A stretch of DNA of 64,000 nt from an uncultured Bacteroides sp. (GTDB lineage: Bacteria > Bacteroidota > Bacteroidia > Bacteroidales > UBA932). The stretch is taken from positions 62,001 through 126,000 of the forward strand of contig CAMCGB010000005.1 of assembly GCA_945874355.1 (NCBI GenBank), in the 5' to 3' direction. Shown piece by piece: positions 1-9,306 of the stretch. The notes under the pieces were generated by a model. That model did no database searches, was not told the origin of the DNA, and saw only the letters and a list, made by a program, of their open reading frames with translations. The position numbers were made by a program, and so were the translations under genes. The number at the start of each line of letters is the position of its first letter. Position 1 is the stretch's first letter.

Positions 1-709
1 ATGACCTCTTGATGCCGTGCAGGTTGTCGTCGTCGCTCTCATTGGGGCCTATCACCAGGTCCATCTTGCTGTCGTCCATCTCCAGCCACTTGATGGCGCT
101 CTGCTCGTAAGAATCGGTCTTCAGGCCTTCAATCTTCGCAAGCAGATACTCCCTCACGCTGGGCACGATGGTAAGGTCGGCCGCAGCCCTGAGGTAATCG
201 CAGATCTTGTCGATATTTTCTTTATACTCATCGTGATACCAAACAGTCTCGAGCTCTCCTTCGGCGTTTCTTTTGACCAGAGTGTAAGGGCTGTACTTGT
301 AGGGGTCGTCAAAAGCGTTCCACTCCTGCTCGGTCATGTCTGAAGGATAGAAAAGCATTCCGGCAGGCTTGTCGGAGAAGCCGGGCAGGAAGCTCACACC
401 GCTGATTCTGTCCCAGGGGCCGTAATTGATCATGGCATACTCACGCAGGTTCTCATCCTCTATGCTTTCAAGGAATTGCCTGTTTCCGAATACCTGCTTC
501 CAATATATATTGTCGGCCTCCATAGCAGCGAACCTATACAGGTTGAGCACTTCCTTGCCATAAATTGAGATGGCGTCCGTATAGCTGCTGTTTTCAGGGC
601 CTATTTCTACGGTAGCATACTTGGCGAAATTGCCTTCAGTCTTTTTGGACTCGCTGCAGGCTGCGCAGAACAACGCAACAATAGCCAGCGTGATGATCTG
701 TTTTTTCAT
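1..709 (-). CDS. M49-like (dipeptidyl-peptidase III family) zinc peptidase lipoprotein, N-terminal part
   Basis: Partial gene: it starts at the ATG read from 709 and runs off the left edge, so only about 236 residues are visible and it is missing from the ORF track. The N-terminus is a lysine-led hydrophobic signal ending in FCAAC-S, which looks like a lipoprotein signal, although the -3 position is not the usual Leu. Segments such as YSPYTLVKRNAEGELETVWY and DLVIGPNE resemble the Bacteroidota zinc-hydrolase/DPP III-like family. The HExxGH-type zinc motif would lie beyond the window. Likely an envelope-anchored peptidase. The family call is from remembered motifs, not a search. Confidence 0.65.
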   Translation of the reverse strand, partial: MKKQIITLAIVALFCAACSESKKTEGNFAKYATVEIGPENSSYTDAISIYGKEVLNLYRFAAMEADNIYWKQVFGNRQFLESIEDENLREYAMINYGPWDRISGVSFLPGFSDKPAGMLFYPSDMTEQEWNAFDDPYKYSPYTLVKRNAEGELETVWYHDEYKENIDKICDYLRAAADLTIVPSVREYLLAKIEGLKTDSYEQSAIKWLEMDDSKMDLVIGPNESDDDNLHGIKRS

Positions 710-749
710 GATACTTTTGAAAAATTTTTATTAACTCCGTTTTCGACGG

Positions 750-778
750 CAAAGGTATCAATAAAAACGACAAATCAA
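750..778 (-). promoter_or_regulatory. Bacteroidota-type promoter for the M49-like gene
   Basis: On the minus strand TACCTTTG (757-750) fits the -7 consensus TAnnTTTG, and a TTG (778-776) lies 18 bases upstream, near the usual -33 spacing. The leader to the ATG would be about 40 nt. The upstream GH2 gene ends at 874, so this separates the two transcription units. Confidence 0.6.
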
Positions 779-873
779 CAAGCTTGGCTATTGATTGTAT
801 CTATAGGTGCAATAACCTAAAAGAATACTGCACTACTTTAAATTCCGTTTATCAGGTTGAAAACGCCAGGACC

Positions 874-3285
874 TTAAAGCTCGAAACTGATTGTCTGGAC
901 TCCGATTCCTTCGCAGCTGACCTTAAGGCTTACTTTGCCTCCCTCCCGTCCGCTGCGCAGGATTGCGAGGGCGCTGCCCTGATACAGGCTGCGGGTGGTA
1001 GCGCAGTGAAGTTCGTCGGAGTAGATATTGCCGTTGTCCACAGCCACGAGGCTTGCATCTCCCTCAACGCTGAAAGAAAGCATCTGCTGGGCCTGGGGAC
1101 ATCTTCTGCCCTTGCTGTCGACGGCAGTCACCCTGATGTGCTGAAGATCCATTCCGTCGGCCTTCCAGTCACTGTTGTCGGCCTCAAGAATCAGTTTCAC
1201 AGGTTTTCCTGCTGTCTCTATGCGGTGACGGCATACTACCTTTCCGTCATTGCGGCCCACAGCCTCGATGTAGCCTTTCTTGTACTGCACGCCATCCCAC
1301 TTGAGTTTGTTGCGGCTTTTGCCGTCCAGATTCTTTTTCACTCCGACACTCTTTCCGCACACATAGAGCTCAACTTCCTCGCAGTTGGTATAGGTGTAAA
1401 GGGTCAGAGTGGAGCCTTCGCGGCGGTTCCAGTGGTCGCTCATACGGGCCGTACCAACCTGAACATCGTTCCACATCAGGTCTTCGTTGCGGTCAACTAT
1501 ACCTATATGCACAACAGGCTCTTCGGGCACAAACATACTCTTGAGCAGGTAGGCAAGGGGCTTGGGCTGGAGCGAAATGTCGAAAGAACCCTGGGCCCAA
1601 CCCTTTGCGGGCCATCCGCCGCTCTCTCCCAGATAGTCTATCTGGCCCCAGTATGCAAGACCTACCACCTTGTCCAGATCCATCTCGAAGAAGTTCGGTC
1701 CCATATTGCTGGTATTGGCCTCACTCTGATAGAAAATCATATTAGGGAAGTTCTTCGCATCGGTGGGGAAATACATATAACGGTAGTTGTATGAAGCGAT
1801 GTCGGTCTCGAGGGCAAGCGGAGCCGGCAGTTCGTTGGTGTCTTGATTGCGGCCCCTGGGGTGCATTGCCACAGTCACGGGGCGAGTGGTGTCGTAACGG
1901 TTAAGCAGCACCTTCTGCATACGGTAGGCAGTCACTCCCCAATCGGCGAAAGGAAGACTCCAATAGGTCTGGAGCTCATTGCCAAGGCTCCACATCACTA
2001 CGCAGGGGTGATTGCGGTCGCGCTTGATCCACTCGGGTATATCTTTCTGCCACAGGCTCGTCCACTCTGCCCTTCCGCCGCAGTACTGGTCCAGCCACTT
2101 GTCGTAAAGCTCATCCACCACCAGAATTCCATACTTGTCGCACAGATCCAGGAAATCCTTGCTGTAAGGGTTGTGGGAAGTACGTATATGGTTGAATCCG
2201 AACGATTTGAGTAGCTGCAGGCGCTTTTCTATGGCTTTTGGGTAAGCTGCTGCTCCGAGAGCGCCGAGCGAGTGGTGGTTGGCTATACCCTTGAGCAGGA
2301 CTTTCTTCCCGTTGAGCTTGAGGCCGTAGCTGGGAGAGTACTCTATGGAGCGCACTCCGAACTTCTCGCTGAACGAGTCGGTAACCTTACCTTCCGAGTC
2401 GTAAAGAGTTACGGAAGCGTTATACAGATACGGGTCGTCGCAGTCCCAAAGATGGGGGTTATTGATGGTGAGAGAGCCGAACGAATACTCGTAGGGGCTC
2501 TGCCTGAGTTTGAACGAGTCTTTCTTGCGGAGCACGGTCCGGCCTTCGGCGTCGGTGACCACAAGCTCGGCTTCAAAAGCCTGTTTGGTGCGGTTGGCCA
2601 CTTCGAAACCGACCGTAACATCGGCGTGTGAATCCTGGACAGCAGGCGTGGTGATGTAGAGGGGGTGACGGGTGAGATACAGATTCTCGTCGGTCACGAC
2701 AATGTTCACGTCCCTGTACAGGCCTCCGCCGGTGTACCAGCGCGAGTTCAGAGGGTTGCGGGTGTCGGCAAGGACTGCGAGCACGTTCTCCTCTCCCCAT
2801 TTGAGACGAGAAGTGATGTCGGCTTCAAATCCCAGGTAGCCGTAATCAGTCCCGCCTATCCTCTCTCCGTTCAGGAATACGTCCCCGACATACATTATGC
2901 CCTGGAAATCCACAATCACCCTTCTGCCTTTCCACTCCTCGGAGGGGACGAAGCTTTTGCGGTACCATCCTTTTCCCATCGCCTTGAAGCCGCGGCTCGA
3001 AAGGCGGCTGACTACATTTGCGCCGGGGTCGCTCTTGTCCGGACGCTCGGAAGCGGCGGGAGCCACCCAGGGCTGGGAAATCTGGAAATCGTGGGGCAGG
3101 TTCACGTCCTGCCAGGCAGAATCGTCAAAACTGTTCTGCTGGGGGCCGTCCTCCGGGACGGAAGAGTCACAGCGGGCAAACTTCCAGTCGAAGTTGAAGC
3201 TCATCTGCAGACGGGTCTGGGGTTCGGAGGCATACAGGAGCGCGAAGGCCAATGCTCCGAGCAAGGTCAATAAAAGTCTTTTCAT
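874..3285 (-). CDS. Secreted glycoside hydrolase family 2 enzyme (beta-galactosidase-like)
   Basis: 803 residues with a signal peptide (MKRLLLTLLGALAFALLYAS). The order is that of a GH2 enzyme: jelly-roll sugar-binding domain (about 30-200), immunoglobulin-like domain (about 205-315), TIM barrel (about 320-600) and C-terminal beta domains with the motif LQHIRVTAVDSKGRR. The probable acid/base Glu is in WSLGNE (near 438) and the probable nucleophile Glu in QSEAN (near 522). It should release terminal beta-linked sugars in the periplasm; exact substrate cannot be read. It starts 24 bases after the recJ stop, so it may be co-transcribed with recJ. A paralogue of similar size lies at 43297-45714. 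Confidence 0.9.
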   Translation of the reverse strand: MKRLLLTLLGALAFALLYASEPQTRLQMSFNFDWKFARCDSSVPEDGPQQNSFDDSAWQDVNLPHDFQISQPWVAPAASERPDKSDPGANVVSRLSSRGFKAMGKGWYRKSFVPSEEWKGRRVIVDFQGIMYVGDVFLNGERIGGTDYGYLGFEADITSRLKWGEENVLAVLADTRNPLNSRWYTGGGLYRDVNIVVTDENLYLTRHPLYITTPAVQDSHADVTVGFEVANRTKQAFEAELVVTDAEGRTVLRKKDSFKLRQSPYEYSFGSLTINNPHLWDCDDPYLYNASVTLYDSEGKVTDSFSEKFGVRSIEYSPSYGLKLNGKKVLLKGIANHHSLGALGAAAYPKAIEKRLQLLKSFGFNHIRTSHNPYSKDFLDLCDKYGILVVDELYDKWLDQYCGGRAEWTSLWQKDIPEWIKRDRNHPCVVMWSLGNELQTYWSLPFADWGVTAYRMQKVLLNRYDTTRPVTVAMHPRGRNQDTNELPAPLALETDIASYNYRYMYFPTDAKNFPNMIFYQSEANTSNMGPNFFEMDLDKVVGLAYWGQIDYLGESGGWPAKGWAQGSFDISLQPKPLAYLLKSMFVPEEPVVHIGIVDRNEDLMWNDVQVGTARMSDHWNRREGSTLTLYTYTNCEEVELYVCGKSVGVKKNLDGKSRNKLKWDGVQYKKGYIEAVGRNDGKVVCRHRIETAGKPVKLILEADNSDWKADGMDLQHIRVTAVDSKGRRCPQAQQMLSFSVEGDASLVAVDNGNIYSDELHCATTRSLYQGSALAILRSGREGGKVSLKVSCEGIGVQTISFEL

Positions 3286-3309
3286 TGCAGTAGTATTGTT
3301 TTGGTGTTA

Positions 3310-5055
3310 TTACTCACGCCACAAATCCTCCCTTTCCTTGAGCGAGCGCACGCGCAGCTGTATGGAGGAGTTGCCCCTATAGTAGTTCTCAACTATGGTA
3401 TAGCATATATCGAAAGGATTGCCTTCCTTTATATAATCGTAGTACTCAGCCATATTGAAGGCAATCGAAGGAATCTGCCTGTAGGGCTGGGACTCCTGTA
3501 TGAGGTCGAGCTTCAGATGGGACCCGCCCGCTCCGACCTTTCGCGCCATACCGGCATCGCAGACGTTCTCGGTCAGGAAGACAGGATTGCCGTTGCCCGG
3601 GCCGAAAGGCTGGAACTGCTTCAGTATGCGGAAGAACTTGGGAGTAATCTGCTCAAAGTCGAGCTTCGCGTCGACATCTATCACCGGAGTGAGCATCTCG
3701 GTGCTGATTTTCCCTTCTACGAAACTGTCCATCCTGGATGCGAACTCGGGCAGGTCCTCCTCCCTGAGAGTCAGGCCGGCCGCATATACGTGCCCGCCGA
3801 AATTGACCAGGATGTCGCTGCAGCTCTCGATGGCCTTGTACAGGTCGAAGCCCGCTATGCTTCTGGCAGACCCGGTCACGAAGCCGTTCGAGCGGGTAAG
3901 CACCACTGAGGGCTTGCAGTAGGTCTCTACCAGCCTTGAAGCCACTATTCCTACCACTCCCTTGTTCCATTCGGGGTTGTAGACTATGGTGACATTCCTG
4001 CTGGCAAGGCACTCTCCCTTCTCTACCATTCCGAGCGCCTCGGAGGTGATTTCACGGTCTATGGCCTTGCGTTCGTTGTTGTTCTCGTTGATTTCTTTGC
4101 CAATCCTCAATGCCTCAGCCTCGTTGTCCGCTGTCAGCAGCTCGACTGCCAGCCTTCCGGACTCCATACGCCCGGCGGCATTGATTCTGGGGCCGATTTT
4201 GAAGACTATGTCATCGATGGACAAATGGCCGCTTTCCAGACTGGAGAGCTTGATCATGGCTTTGAGCCCCTCGCAGGGGTCCTCATTCAGCTGCCTGAGT
4301 CCGTAGAAAGCGAGTATGCGGTTCTCCCCCACCATCGAAACCAGGTCGGAGGCGATGCTCACGACCAGAAGGTCGAGCAGCGGGACAAGAGTCTCGAAGG
4401 GCACTCCGTAGCGCTGCGAATAGGCCTGCACCAGCTTGAAGCCCACTCCGCAGCCTGACAGGTCGTCGAAGGGATATGAACAATCGTCCCGCTTGGGATC
4501 CAGAACGGCCACCGCCTTGGGGAGAGAATCCTCCGGCAGGTGATGGTCGCAGATTATCATATCGATGCCCTTCGATGCGGCGTAGTCAACTTTGTCGGTG
4601 GCCTTGATGCCGCAGTCCAGCGTGATTATCAGGGTGAAGCCATTGCCGGCCGCCCAGTCGATGCCCTTGCGGGACACTCCGTAGCCTTCGTCGTAACGGT
4701 CGGGGATATAGAAATCGACCCTGGAGGTAAAACGTCTAATGAAAGAATAGACCAGAGATACAGCAGTAGTGCCGTCCACATCGTAATCCCCGTACACCAG
4801 AATCTTCTCGGAGTTCTCGATGGCCCTGCGCAGCCTCATCACGGCCACATCCATATCCTTCATCAGGAAAGGGTCGTGAAGATGATCCAGGCTGGGACGG
4901 AAAAAACCCCGCGCCTGCTCGAAAGTCTCCACCCCGCGCCTTACCAGCAGCGTTGCGAGCACCTTGTCGATGCCCACCTCCGCGGAAAGGGTGTTGACCT
5001 TTTCAGGATCAGCTTCTTCCTTCAAAACCCATTTATATTCCTTGGCCATATCCAT
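3310..5055 (-). CDS. recJ: Single-stranded-DNA-specific 5'-3' exonuclease RecJ
   Basis: 581 residues. The DHH phosphoesterase motifs are clear: YGDYDVDGTTA near the N-terminus, DCGIK and ICDHHLPE, followed by a DHHA1 region with GGHVYAAGL and a C-terminal OB-like domain. RecJ degrades single-stranded DNA 5'-3' in recombination and mismatch or base-excision repair. Two Met codons compete: 5055 (MDMAKEY) and 5049 (MAKEY). The -7 element ends at 5057, only two bases from the first ATG, so the mRNA is probably leaderless and the true start may be either. A secreted GH2 gene follows on the same strand. Confidence 0.95.
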   Translation of the reverse strand: MDMAKEYKWVLKEEADPEKVNTLSAEVGIDKVLATLLVRRGVETFEQARGFFRPSLDHLHDPFLMKDMDVAVMRLRRAIENSEKILVYGDYDVDGTTAVSLVYSFIRRFTSRVDFYIPDRYDEGYGVSRKGIDWAAGNGFTLIITLDCGIKATDKVDYAASKGIDMIICDHHLPEDSLPKAVAVLDPKRDDCSYPFDDLSGCGVGFKLVQAYSQRYGVPFETLVPLLDLLVVSIASDLVSMVGENRILAFYGLRQLNEDPCEGLKAMIKLSSLESGHLSIDDIVFKIGPRINAAGRMESGRLAVELLTADNEAEALRIGKEINENNNERKAIDREITSEALGMVEKGECLASRNVTIVYNPEWNKGVVGIVASRLVETYCKPSVVLTRSNGFVTGSARSIAGFDLYKAIESCSDILVNFGGHVYAAGLTLREEDLPEFASRMDSFVEGKISTEMLTPVIDVDAKLDFEQITPKFFRILKQFQPFGPGNGNPVFLTENVCDAGMARKVGAGGSHLKLDLIQESQPYRQIPSIAFNMAEYYDYIKEGNPFDICYTIVENYYRGNSSIQLRVRSLKEREDLWRE

Positions 5056-5056
5056 A

Positions 5057-5064
5057 CAAAGTTA
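5057..5064 (-). promoter_or_regulatory. -7 element of the recJ promoter
   Basis: TAACTTTG on the minus strand matches TAnnTTTG exactly and sits 1-2 bases before the first recJ ATG, implying a leaderless or nearly leaderless transcript. It is divergent from the lysS promoter in the 79-bp gap. Confidence 0.55.
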
Positions 5065-5096
5065 GGAAATATATTTCAATTCCGGGATAAAAATCT

Positions 5097-5104
5097 TACT
5101 TTTG
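5097..5104 (+). promoter_or_regulatory. -7 element of the lysS promoter
   Basis: TACTTTTG matches TAnnTTTG and lies about 30 bases before the lysS ATG at 5135. The ORF-track start (a TTG at 5102) falls inside this element, which argues against it. Confidence 0.6.
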
Positions 5105-5134
5105 CAATCTTACAGAAATAACATCTTACAAAAT

Positions 5135-6664
5135 ATGGAATATAGCGAACAGGAACTTCTGCGCCGAGAGGCGCTCGTAAAACTGAGGGAGCTCGGAATC
5201 GAGCCTTATCCGGCAGCCGAATATCCCGTCAACACAAGTGCAGAGCAGATCAAGCAGGGATATGACCCCGAAAAGGGCAATTTCCAGGAGGTCTGCATTG
5301 CGGGAAGACTTATGAGCCGCCGCATTATGGGTGCCGCTTCGTTCGGAGAGCTTCAGGACGAGAGCGGAAGGATGCAGATATATGTCAAGAGGGACGAAAT
5401 CTGCCCCGGCGAGGACAAGACTATGTACAATACAGTCTGGAAAAAGCTCCTGGACATAGGTGACATCGTGGGCATCAAGGGATTCGCCTTCATCACCCAG
5501 ACAGGCCAGCTCAGCGTCCACGCCAAGGAGCTCACCCTTCTGAGCAAGTCGCTCAGGGTGCTTCCCATCGTCAAGGAGCAGGACGGAGTAGTGTTTGACG
5601 CAGTCACCGACCCCGAGCTCAGATACCGTCAGAGATATGTGGACCTCATAGTCAACCCCCAGGTTAGGGACGTATTCGTGAAAAGGGCAAAAATCATCGC
5701 CACGATGAGGGAGTATTTCAACGAGGCAGGCTGCCTTGAAGTCGAGACCCCCATCCTGCAGAGCATCCCCGGAGGAGCTACCGCAAGGCCTTTCATCACC
5801 CACCACAACGCCCTGGACATCCCCCTCTACCTGCGTATCGCAAACGAGCTCTACCTCAAGAGGCTCATCGTGGGCGGATATAACGGAGTGTATGAGTTCG
5901 CGAAGGACTTCCGCAACGAGGGTATGGACAAGACCCACAACCCGGAGTTCACCTGTATGGAGATTTATGTAGCCTACAAGGACTACAACTGGATGATGGA
6001 TTTCGTGGAGAAGATGCTCGCCAAGGTCAGCCTCACCGTCAACGGAACCACCAAGGTCAACATAGGCGGAAACGAAGTTGATTTCGGAGGAGAGTACCGC
6101 AGGCTCCCTATTCTGGAGGCCATCAGGGAATACGCCGGAGTTGACGTATCGGGTATGGACGAGCAGCAGCTGAGGGCCGAGTGCGACCGTCTCGGAGTCA
6201 AGACCGAACCCTCGATGGGCAAGGGCAAGCTCATAGACGCCATCTTCGGAGACTACTGCGAGGACAAGCTCATCCAGCCTACCTTCATCACCGACTATCC
6301 CGTGGAGATGTCACCTCTGACCAAGCGCCACAGGCAGAATCCCGAGCTGACCGAGAGATTCGAGCTCTTCGTGTGCGGCAAGGAGCTGGCCAACGCCTAC
6401 TCCGAGCTGAACGACCCCATCGACCAGCTTCAGAGATTCGAGGAGCAGGCAAGGCTCAAGAGCAAGGGCGACGACGAGGCGATGTACATCGATATGGACT
6501 TTGTGCGCGCACTCGAGTACGGAATGCCTCCCACCTCGGGACTTGGAATGGGAATTGACCGCCTGACTATGTTCATGACAGGCCAGACCACCATCCAGGA
6601 TGTGCTCTTCTTCCCCCAGATGAAGCCCGAGAAGATTCTTCGAAAGGAGGATAAGCAGCAGTAA
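5135..6664 (+). CDS. lysS: Lysyl-tRNA synthetase, class II
   Basis: 509 residues from the ATG at 5135. The ORF-track start at 5102 is a TTG inside the promoter. An N-terminal OB-fold anticodon-binding domain (about 50-150) is followed by the class II catalytic domain: GGATARPF, motif 2 [15 protein letters not shown], the PLTKRHR loop and motif 3 GLGMGIDRL near the C-terminus. It charges tRNA-Lys in the cytoplasm. Its stop TAA shares one base with the ATG of the next gene (TAATG), so lysS, the RNA methyltransferase and aroE look like one coupled operon. Confidence 0.97.
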   Translation: MEYSEQELLRREALVKLRELGIEPYPAAEYPVNTSAEQIKQGYDPEKGNFQEVCIAGRLMSRRIMGAASFGELQDESGRMQIYVKRDEICPGEDKTMYNTVWKKLLDIGDIVGIKGFAFITQTGQLSVHAKELTLLSKSLRVLPIVKEQDGVVFDAVTDPELRYRQRYVDLIVNPQVRDVFVKRAKIIATMREYFNEAGCLEVETPILQSIPGGATARPFITHHNALDIPLYLRIANELYLKRLIVGGYNGVYEFAKDFRNEGMDKTHNPEFTCMEIYVAYKDYNWMMDFVEKMLAKVSLTVNGTTKVNIGGNEVDFGGEYRRLPILEAIREYAGVDVSGMDEQQLRAECDRLGVKTEPSMGKGKLIDAIFGDYCEDKLIQPTFITDYPVEMSPLTKRHRQNPELTERFELFVCGKELANAYSELNDPIDQLQRFEEQARLKSKGDDEAMYIDMDFVRALEYGMPPTSGLGMGIDRLTMFMTGQTTIQDVLFFPQMKPEKILRKEDKQQ

Positions 6665-7446
6665 TGGCCCTGTTCATTTCTTCGGCACAGAACCCCAGGA
6701 TCAAGCGCCTTTTGACCCTTCAGCAGAAGGGAAGCGAAAGGCGCAGGTCTTCTCTGTTCGTGCTGGAAGGAAGAAGGGAGATCGGCAGGGCTCTGAGCTG
6801 CGGCTACGAGGCAGAGAGTTTTTTCCTCTGTCCTGACATCTGCCCCGGGGAAGACCTTAACCTGGACGAGGATAAAGTCTTCACTGTAAGCCCTGAAGTA
6901 TACGCCAAAATAGCCTACCGCGAAGGCACCGAGGGGCTTATTGCCATCCTGAGGAGCAAGGAGCACAGGCTTGAAGACCTCAAGCTGGGAAGCAATCCGC
7001 TGATAGCGGTGGTCGAGAGTGTTGAGAAGCCCGGCAATCTGGGCGCGATGATGCGCACCTGCGATGCCGCCGGAGCGGACGCCCTGATTGTGTGCGACCC
7101 CCTGACTGACATTTACAACCCCAACCTGCTGCGCGCTTCGCTGGGCACCGCATTCAGCGTCCAGTGCGCGGTATGCAGTTCGGAAATGGCAATAGACTAC
7201 CTCAAGCAGCGCGGAATAAGGATTCTTACCGCCCAGCTGCAGGACTCTTCCCTGTACTGCGACTGCCCTATGACCTCTCCCTGCGCCATAGTGATGGGCA
7301 CCGAGGCCACCGGGCTTAGCGAGGCGTGGAGGCAGGCCGCCGACGCCCACATCAGGATCCCTATGAACGGGATTGCAGACTCGCTGAACGTGTCAGTGAG
7401 CGCCGCAATTCTGCTATACGAAGCTGTAAGACAACGAAATGGATAA
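6664..7446 (+). CDS. TrmH/SpoU-family RNA 2'-O-methyltransferase
   Basis: 260 residues. The C-terminal half has the three SPOUT knot motifs: GNLGAMMRTCDAAGAD, IVMGTEATGLS and IPMNGIADSLNVSVSAA. The N-terminal part (about 1-100) is the substrate-binding domain common to 23S rRNA methyltransferases of this family (RlmB/TsnR type). It should transfer methyl from SAM to a ribose 2'-OH in rRNA or tRNA; the exact target cannot be read. It overlaps lysS by one base and aroE by eight, indicating translational coupling. Confidence 0.9.
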   Translation: MALFISSAQNPRIKRLLTLQQKGSERRRSSLFVLEGRREIGRALSCGYEAESFFLCPDICPGEDLNLDEDKVFTVSPEVYAKIAYREGTEGLIAILRSKEHRLEDLKLGSNPLIAVVESVEKPGNLGAMMRTCDAAGADALIVCDPLTDIYNPNLLRASLGTAFSVQCAVCSSEMAIDYLKQRGIRILTAQLQDSSLYCDCPMTSPCAIVMGTEATGLSEAWRQAADAHIRIPMNGIADSLNVSVSAAILLYEAVRQRNG

Positions 7447-8101
7447 ATTTGCACTCATCGGCTATCCGATAGCCCACTCACTCAGCCCGAAACTTTTCGG
7501 GGCCGCCTACGGGGGAAAGTACCGGTATGACCTTATCGAGGAGAGCGACTTTGACAAGGCCTGGAAGACCTTCGAAGACTCCTACAAGGCCATCAATGTC
7601 ACCGCACCTTTCAAAATGGACGCTTTCTCAAGATGCGATCTTCTGAGCCCCGAATGCGAAAGGGTCGGAGCCACCAACCTGTGCGTCAAAACCCCCGAGG
7701 GCATCAAAGGCTACAATTCTGATTATCTTGGAGTAAGGGCCATTGTAGAGTCCCTTGCGGATGTGGAAAGCGTTTGTGTCATAGGCTTCGGCGGGGCCGG
7801 AAAAGCGGCTCTCGCGGCGGCTCAGGACTGCGGCAGGAAGGCTTCGCTCATCAGGCACGACGCCCTTTCGGAAGGTGCCTCGGCAGACCTTGTCATCTAC
7901 ACCCTGCCGCGCGCGGCTGAAGGATACACAAGGCTCGAGTGCACCCATCTTCTCGAAGCCAACTACCGCGACCCGGTGCTGAAAGCCCATCCGGGCTATA
8001 TTCCGGGCACCAGATGGCACCTCCTTCAGGCTGTCACAGGCTACAAGCTTATGACAGGCGAGGATGTGGACATCAAAGAGATGGAGAAAGTATATCTATA
8101 A
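7439..8101 (+). CDS. aroE: Shikimate dehydrogenase (short form)
   Basis: 220 residues, shorter than the usual 250-280. Substrate-binding motifs GYPIAHSLSPKLF and INVTAPFK are present, as are TNLCVKTPEGIKGYNSDY and the nucleotide-binding loop VIGFGGAGKAAL. It reduces 3-dehydroshikimate to shikimate in aromatic amino-acid synthesis. The shorter length is mostly in the NADP domain. The gene overlaps the upstream methyltransferase by 8 bp. Its last 29 bp overlap the convergent gene carrying the next enzyme of the pathway, shikimate kinase. Confidence 0.92.
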   Translation: MDKFALIGYPIAHSLSPKLFGAAYGGKYRYDLIEESDFDKAWKTFEDSYKAINVTAPFKMDAFSRCDLLSPECERVGATNLCVKTPEGIKGYNSDYLGVRAIVESLADVESVCVIGFGGAGKAALAAAQDCGRKASLIRHDALSEGASADLVIYTLPRAAEGYTRLECTHLLEANYRDPVLKAHPGYIPGTRWHLLQAVTGYKLMTGEDVDIKEMEKVYL

Positions 8102-9206
8102 TCCGGCGCGCCGTCAGGGCGGCATCTGAAGAAGAAGCGTCGACCTTGAAATCAGCCAGGGCATAGAGCGGCTCCCTAGTATGGTACAGCTTCTCTCTGT
8201 CCTTCGAAAGGGGACGATTAGGGTCAGAGGCCCCAAGTCTTAGATTTATAATATCGTACGGGACTTCAAGATATACACTCTGGCTCGTTTCGAGAACCTC
8301 CTGACGGGTTCTGTCCTGGCAGAAAGCCCCGCCTCCGAGGGCTATCACCGCTTTTACCGATTCTTGTTTCAGAGCCGTTACCGCTTCGCGAAGGCACTCC
8401 CTTTCAATGTTTCTGAATTCCTGCTCCCCGAGGGAAGAGAAGATTTGCGGAATGCTCATCCCCCTGCTTCTTTCTATTTCGCTGTCAAGGTCCAGGAACT
8501 TCCGCCCTGTCAGAAGGGCAAGAGAGCGTCCGACAGTGCTTTTGCCGCTGGCCATAAAGCCGGTAAGGCAGATGATGGTGTCCCGACCGCTCTGGGCGTC
8601 GTACTCCAAAGCGCACAGACGCTCCATATTTTCTCTGTCTTTCAGCATGAGGCGGAAGTGGGCAAGGTCCCTGGAAGCCTGTGAATCATCGAAATACAGC
8701 CCTATATACCCTTTCTCGGAGTATTTCTGATTGAAATGCTCCATTGCCCTTGCTATATGCTCCCTTCGCGACAGGGCGGGATAGTTGCCCCTTCCGTACT
8801 GGATGGTGCGGCGAATGATAGTCCCTGCATCAAGCTGCCTGTCGGCATCCGCGACAACCTTCCCGTAGATGCTTCGCGCTTTAGGGTAGAGCGAAGCCCT
8901 GTGGTCCTCGGCTGCCTGGGCTATGGTTTCTATCTGTTCGCGGGAAAAGAAGCGTTCCAGATTCTTGTCCGAAAGGATGATCCGTGCGGAATCGGAGTTA
9001 TGGTTCTGCCTTCCGAATTCCAGCCCCGTATCGTGGTAAGCGGCTGCCGCATAGACCATTTCCTCGTCAAGGGAGTATTTCCGGGCTAGTTCCAGGCCCG
9101 AAGAAATCACCGCCCTCACGTGATCGGTACGATGGGCGGGGTCGAAAGAGGCATAGCGCGGGATGATGTTCCCTTCGATGTATGTAGAAAGTTCGGGACG
9201 TATCAT
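8073..9206 (-). CDS. aroK: HD-domain phosphohydrolase fused to shikimate kinase
   Basis: 377 residues from the ATG at 9206. The ORF-track start at 9287 lies upstream of the -7 element and is rejected. Residues 1-200 form an HD domain (HRTDHV, the HD pair in AAYHDTGLE near 58, EDHRAS, VADADRQLD) like free-standing Bacteroidales HD proteins of about 190 residues. Residues about 208-377 are a complete shikimate kinase: Walker A GFMASGKST (216-224), DLDSEIE, LGGGAF and the lid NRPLSKDREKL. The kinase phosphorylates shikimate; the HD substrate is unknown. The reading frame is continuous across the junction, so this is a real fusion and not adjacent ORFs. Confidence 0.88.
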   Translation of the reverse strand: MIRPELSTYIEGNIIPRYASFDPAHRTDHVRAVISSGLELARKYSLDEEMVYAAAAYHDTGLEFGRQNHNSDSARIILSDKNLERFFSREQIETIAQAAEDHRASLYPKARSIYGKVVADADRQLDAGTIIRRTIQYGRGNYPALSRREHIARAMEHFNQKYSEKGYIGLYFDDSQASRDLAHFRLMLKDRENMERLCALEYDAQSGRDTIICLTGFMASGKSTVGRSLALLTGRKFLDLDSEIERSRGMSIPQIFSSLGEQEFRNIERECLREAVTALKQESVKAVIALGGGAFCQDRTRQEVLETSQSVYLEVPYDIINLRLGASDPNRPLSKDREKLYHTREPLYALADFKVDASSSDAALTARRIIDILSPSL

Positions 9207-9224
9207 AATGGAAAATAGCGTCGG

Positions 9225-9232
9225 CAAATATA
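9225..9232 (-). promoter_or_regulatory. -7 element for the HD-AroK gene
   Basis: TATATTTG on the minus strand, 18 bases before the ATG at 9206, gives a leader of about 13 nt. It supports 9206 rather than 9287 as the start. No well-spaced TTG was found upstream. Confidence 0.5.
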
Positions 9233-9306
9233 ACTCTTGTGCGTGGATTTTGTAGGCAATTCGCAAAAAAATCTTTATCTTGCGCATTCATTTAATACGT
9301 TATATT

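Noticed and set aside
784-1794. 336-aa plus-strand ORF
   Set aside because: Antisense shadow of the GH2 gene (874-3285), which has catalytic motifs and a signal peptide; this ORF has no recognisable motif.
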